A stretch of 64,000 nucleotides of DNA from RBG-16-64-43 sp964353865 (lineage in GTDB: Bacteria > Chloroflexota > Anaerolineae > Anaerolineales > RBG-16-64-43): assembly GCA_964353865.1 (NCBI GenBank), contig CAYGXJ010000081.1:8052-72051 (forward strand), written 5' to 3'. This document shows, in pieces, positions 62,188-64,000 of the stretch (positions within the stretch are counted from its first letter, which is position 1; each line of letters begins with the position of its first letter). The notes beneath the pieces were generated by a model, which did no database searches, was not told the origin of the DNA, and saw only the letters and a list, made by a program, of their open reading frames with translations. The translations under genes and the position numbers were made by a program.

Positions 62188-63474
62188 CTACACCCAGCCG
62201 CGCAGTTTCATGGCCTTGACCACCTTATCGATGGCCACCAGGTAAGCCGCATCGCGCATGTACACCTTGCGCGCGGTCGACATCTGCAGCACGCCGTGGA
62301 AAGCCTCGGTCATCTTCTGATCGAGCTTGGCCAGCACCTCGTCCTTCGGCCAGTAGAAGTTCATGTCGTTTTGAACCGATTCGAAGTAAGACGTGGTGAC
62401 TCCGCCGGCATTGCACAGGAAATCGGGGATGAGGAAGATGTTGCGCTTGCGAATGATCTCATCCCCCTCCAGCGAGGTGGGGCCGTTGGCGCCCTCCGCG
62501 ATGAGGCGCACGCGATTGTGCATCTTGGGCGCCGTCTCGCCGGTGACCTGGCCCTCGATGGCAGCGGGGATGAGCACATCGGCTTCCTTGGTGATCCACG
62601 CGTCGCCATCTTCTATCCCATAGCCGGCCGCCTTGGCCTTGTCCTTGTCCACTGTTCCGTACTGGTCGGTGATGCTCTGCAAGAAGCGTGCCTCCACGCC
62701 GCTGGGGTGTGAGAAGGTGTAGGTCTTCTTGTCGCCGCCGTCGTAGCACGAGACGCAGGTCACCTTGCCGCCGAGCATCTCTTTGAAGCCGATGGCTGCG
62801 TACTGGGCCACGTTGCCGAAGCCCTGGATGGCAGCCACGCTGGCCTTGGGATCCATGCCCAGATGCTTCATGGCTTCGCGCACGACGTAGATCACGCCGT
62901 AACCAGTGGCTTCGGTGCGGCCGAGCGAGCCGCCGGCGCCCACCGGTTTGCCGGTGAAGACGCCCGGCGTGTACTGGCCCACCAGGCGCGAATACTCGTC
63001 CATCATCCAGGCCATCATCTGCGGCGTGGTGCCCACGTCCGGGGCGGGCACGTCTTGGCGCGGGCCGATATTGCGCCACATCACGTTGACCCAGCCGCGG
63101 CACAAGCGCTCCTTTTCGCCGTCGGAGAGCGAGGCCGGGTTGACAATGATGCCGCCCTTGCCGCCGCCCAGCGGAATGTCGGCCACGGCGCACTTCCAGG
63201 TCATCCAGGTGGCCAGCGCACGCACGGTGTCGAGGGTCTCGTTCGGGTGGAAGCGGATGCCGCCCTTATTCGGCCCGCGTGCATCGTTGTGCTGCACGCG
63301 GAAGCCGTTGAAGACCTGCAGGCGCCCATCGTCCATGCGTATCGGAATGCGGAACTGGAATTCGCGCTGCGGCCAGCGCAGAATAGCGCGCACGTCCTCC
63401 GACAAGCCGAGGAGCTCCGCGCCGCGGTCGAATTGAGCTTGAGCGAGCACAAACGGATTGGTCGAATTATCCAT
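62188..63474 (-). CDS. gdhA: Glutamate dehydrogenase (Glu/Leu/Phe/Val dehydrogenase family)
   Basis: Oxidative deamination of glutamate or its reverse. The 428 residues include the substrate Lys region 'PNKGGIRFHP', the catalytic Lys segment 'KCAVADIPLGGGKGGI' and 'PAPDVGTTPQMMAWMMDEY'. The Rossmann domain has 'AAIQGFGNVAQYAA' and 'IAEGANGPTSLEGDEI'. The start Met-Asp-Asn-Ser-Thr is preferred over the upstream frame. It is followed by a strong terminator that hosts a group II intron. NAD or NADP use is not assigned. Confidence 0.93.
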   Translation of the reverse strand: MDNSTNPFVLAQAQFDRGAELLGLSEDVRAILRWPQREFQFRIPIRMDDGRLQVFNGFRVQHNDARGPNKGGIRFHPNETLDTVRALATWMTWKCAVADIPLGGGKGGIIVNPASLSDGEKERLCRGWVNVMWRNIGPRQDVPAPDVGTTPQMMAWMMDEYSRLVGQYTPGVFTGKPVGAGGSLGRTEATGYGVIYVVREAMKHLGMDPKASVAAIQGFGNVAQYAAIGFKEMLGGKVTCVSCYDGGDKKTYTFSHPSGVEARFLQSITDQYGTVDKDKAKAAGYGIEDGDAWITKEADVLIPAAIEGQVTGETAPKMHNRVRLIAEGANGPTSLEGDEIIRKRNIFLIPDFLCNAGGVTTSYFESVQNDMNFYWPKDEVLAKLDQKMTEAFHGVLQMSTARKVYMRDAAYLVAIDKVVKAMKLRGWV

Positions 63475-63574
63475 CAGGAGTCCGTCCTTTTCTTGCCTGA
63501 ATTCGGCTTTCTCCGAGGATGCCGCCGGGGTGTATTGCACCCCAGTGATGAATGGCATCGAGTCACGGGAGAAT

Positions 63575-64000
63575 CTACCCGTCTCTTCCAGATGACAGGT
63601 ATTCTTCGAGCAAGGCCTGCGCCAGGCGCGGGTCGGCGCGTCCGCGGCTGGCCTTCATCACCTGGCCGACCAACCACTGCACCACACTGAGTTTCCCGGC
63701 GCGCACCTGGTCCGCCTGGGCGGCGTTCTCGCGCACCACGCGTTCGACGATATCGCGCAAAGCTGCCGCCTCTCCGATGCGTTCGAGCCCCCGCTCGCGC
63801 ACGATCGCCTCCGACGTGCGCCCGCCGCGCAACATCTCTTCGAGCACTGCCTTGCCACTGGCGCCGGTGATCCGGCCCGTGACGACGCGCTCCACGAGGT
63901 CCGCGAAGTCGGCGGGCGCAAGCGCCGGCCGGCCGTGGGCATCCACCAGCGGGCGGCCCAGGGCGTTGAGCGTGCCAAACCAGTCGCTGGTGAGCCAGGC
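63575..64000 (-). CDS. gatB: Aspartyl/glutamyl-tRNA amidotransferase subunit B, C-terminal part
   Basis: The last 141 residues of a gene running off the right edge of the window. The C-terminal GatB/YqeY helical domain reads 'WLTSDWFGTLNALGRPL', 'LADLVERVVTGRITGASGKAVLEEML' and 'VVQWLVGQVMKASRGRADP', ending 'LLEEYLSSGRDG', as in GatB. The GatB helix pattern is distinctive, but the catalytic core is beyond the window. It is 100 bp upstream of gdhA. Confidence 0.88.
   Translation of the reverse strand, partial: AWLTSDWFGTLNALGRPLVDAHGRPALAPADFADLVERVVTGRITGASGKAVLEEMLRGGRTSEAIVRERGLERIGEAAALRDIVERVVRENAAQADQVRAGKLSVVQWLVGQVMKASRGRADPRLAQALLEEYLSSGRDG

Overview
The window is high-GC, gene-dense bacterial chromosome. 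It looks like Chloroflexota, probably Anaerolineae or a relative. The evidence is inference from gene content: NBR1-type Ig lipoproteins, a LexA whose operator is the GAAC-N4-GTTC (Bacillus/Chloroflexota) type, a dnaG-rpoD pair, system I (Ccm) cytochrome maturation with a Cys-type CcmE, sortase and LCP proteins, and many small membrane proteins. No rRNA, tRNA or CRISPR array was seen. Most genes sit in short co-directional runs with stop/start overlaps, and several have an exact TATAAT box just upstream.

Layout. 1-9.4 kb (mostly minus): DUF2085 membrane protein, two-subunit class I fumarase, LCP protein, a decayed GNAT gene, a 47-residue membrane protein, a sortase, RNase HII with a GT2 glycosyltransferase, a NERD-like membrane-anchored protein, and lexA with a readable SOS promoter. 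9.4-23.4 kb: a Bmp-type lipoprotein overlapping ftsK, a cyclic-nucleotide-binding/PH-like membrane protein with def, then rpoD-dnaG, two NBR1-Ig lipoproteins and clpC. 23.6-32.9 kb: a GH13 glucosidase, a complete IS1182-type element, a histidine kinase-PspC-small membrane protein operon, a VIT-VWA surface protein and a GNAT enzyme. 33-43 kb: two membrane proteins, a response regulator/kinase pair, a membrane protein-selA-M24 peptidase run joined by ATGA overlaps, tsaD, and a SWIM zinc-finger gene behind a leader ORF and intrinsic terminator.

43.4-52.1 kb is one minus-strand operon for cytochrome c maturation (ccmE-ccmF-ccmH-ccmG-ccmI-like-dihaem lipoprotein-ccmA-ccmB-ccmC-ccmD). 52-60 kb holds a zinc-ribbon membrane protein, a purine phosphoribosyltransferase, a sulfite-oxidase-like molybdoprotein, pcm, a phosphodiesterase lipoprotein, dnaN and a stand-alone PEP/pyruvate-binding-domain protein. 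60.2-62.1 kb is a group II intron of probable class C, inserted just after the intrinsic terminator of gdhA; its reverse transcriptase gene is frameshifted. The window ends inside gatB.

The most unusual signals are: (i) the leader in front of the SWIM gene (near-consensus promoter, 12-codon ORF, intrinsic terminator starting 2 nt after the leader stop codon), which looks like an attenuator or small RNA; (ii) the intron at the gdhA terminator with a 22-nt insertion that breaks its maturase; (iii) a dihaem lipoprotein embedded in the Ccm operon; and (iv) the SOS box lying exactly in the lexA promoter spacer.
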